A stretch of 31,909 nt of DNA from an uncultured Bacteroidales bacterium (GTDB lineage Bacteria > Bacteroidota > Bacteroidia > Bacteroidales > UBA4417): assembly GCA_937965665.1 (NCBI GenBank), contig CALCJE010000019.1, positions 1 to 31,909 of the forward strand. The letters run 5' to 3'. The first letter of the stretch is position 1. The number at the start of each line of letters is the position of its first letter. Positions 31,842 through 31,909 of this stretch are shown one piece after another. Position numbers and translations under genes: made by a program. The notes below the pieces were generated by a model. It did no database searches and was not told the DNA's origin. It saw nothing but the letters and a program-made list of their open reading frames with translations.

Positions 31842-31909
31842 TTAATTAGTCTTTACCCGGCCCATTTTAAGTGCATTTACAATCCAGTTGGGTAAATGCT
31901 TTTTCGGAT
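31842..31909 (-). CDS. Possible C-terminal end of another gene (cut by window)
   Basis: On the - strand one frame runs from the window edge for 21 codons to TAA at 31842-31844, reading LPNWIVNALKMGRVKTN at its end. Its composition looks protein-like, and the other two frames of this strand are stopped within the same stretch. It would end 61 bases upstream of the GH92 start on the same strand. Too little is present to name it. Confidence 0.35.
   Translation of the reverse strand, partial: PKKHLPNWIVNALKMGRVKTN

Noticed and set aside
1..31909. CRISPR arrays, insertion sequences, tRNA or rRNA genes, and defence or phage genes
   Set aside because: I looked for direct repeat arrays, transposase motifs, terminal repeats and tRNA-like folds in the gaps and found none; nearly all the sequence is occupied by ordinary genes.

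Overview
The window is a Bacteroidota (Bacteroidetes) chromosome segment, probably class Bacteroidia; I cannot place it more finely. The reasons are the gene set (a DUF3467 gene directly after rpoC, a five-repeat DUF349 protein, a patatin-BamA fusion, GH92), the absence of Shine-Dalgarno sequences before almost every gene with A-rich stretches instead, and repeated TAnnTTTG -7 promoter boxes. Four exported proteins also have signal peptides predicted to be cut just before a glutamine, as is typical of this phylum. No tRNA, rRNA, insertion sequence, CRISPR array or phage gene is visible. Most of the region is conserved core genome.

Layout. 1-9560: end of the ribosomal/RNA polymerase operon on the + strand: rplJ (5' truncated), rplL, rpoB, rpoC, then a small DUF3467 gene. 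Strong RNA hairpins lie between rplL and rpoB, between rpoB and rpoC, and after rpoC and DUF3467. 9667-15105: three genes on the - strand: a NYN-domain nuclease-like protein, an unrecognised exported protein, and a large secreted Tricorn-like S41 protease. 15282-17131 (+): a DUF2179/UPF0316 membrane protein and a Cys/Met-metabolism PLP enzyme. 17236-19539 (+): an outer-membrane patatin phospholipase fused to a BamA-type barrel. 19597-21996 (+): a DUF349 gene with an unusually structured control region (perfect palindrome, promoter, terminator-like hairpin). 22087-26048 (+): aroC (chorismate synthase) and an AsmA-like inner-membrane protein with a long helical tail. 26210-31780 (-): a small two-helix membrane protein, rlmF, a RhlE-type DEAD-box helicase and a secreted GH92 mannosidase with C-terminal accessory modules. 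The end of one more - strand gene may be cut by the right edge.

How the genes work together. The left block makes the L10/L12 stalk and the RNA polymerase beta and beta' subunits. The helicase and rlmF both point to RNA or ribosome assembly. The Tricorn-like protease, patatin-barrel protein, AsmA-like protein and GH92 enzyme all act in the envelope or outside the cell, on peptides, lipids, envelope assembly and mannose glycans. I found no clearly new multi-gene system. The best leads are regulatory: the palindrome, promoter and hairpin region ahead of the DUF349 gene, a tiny Shine-Dalgarno-led ORF in the NYN gene leader, and a probably leaderless aroC mRNA.
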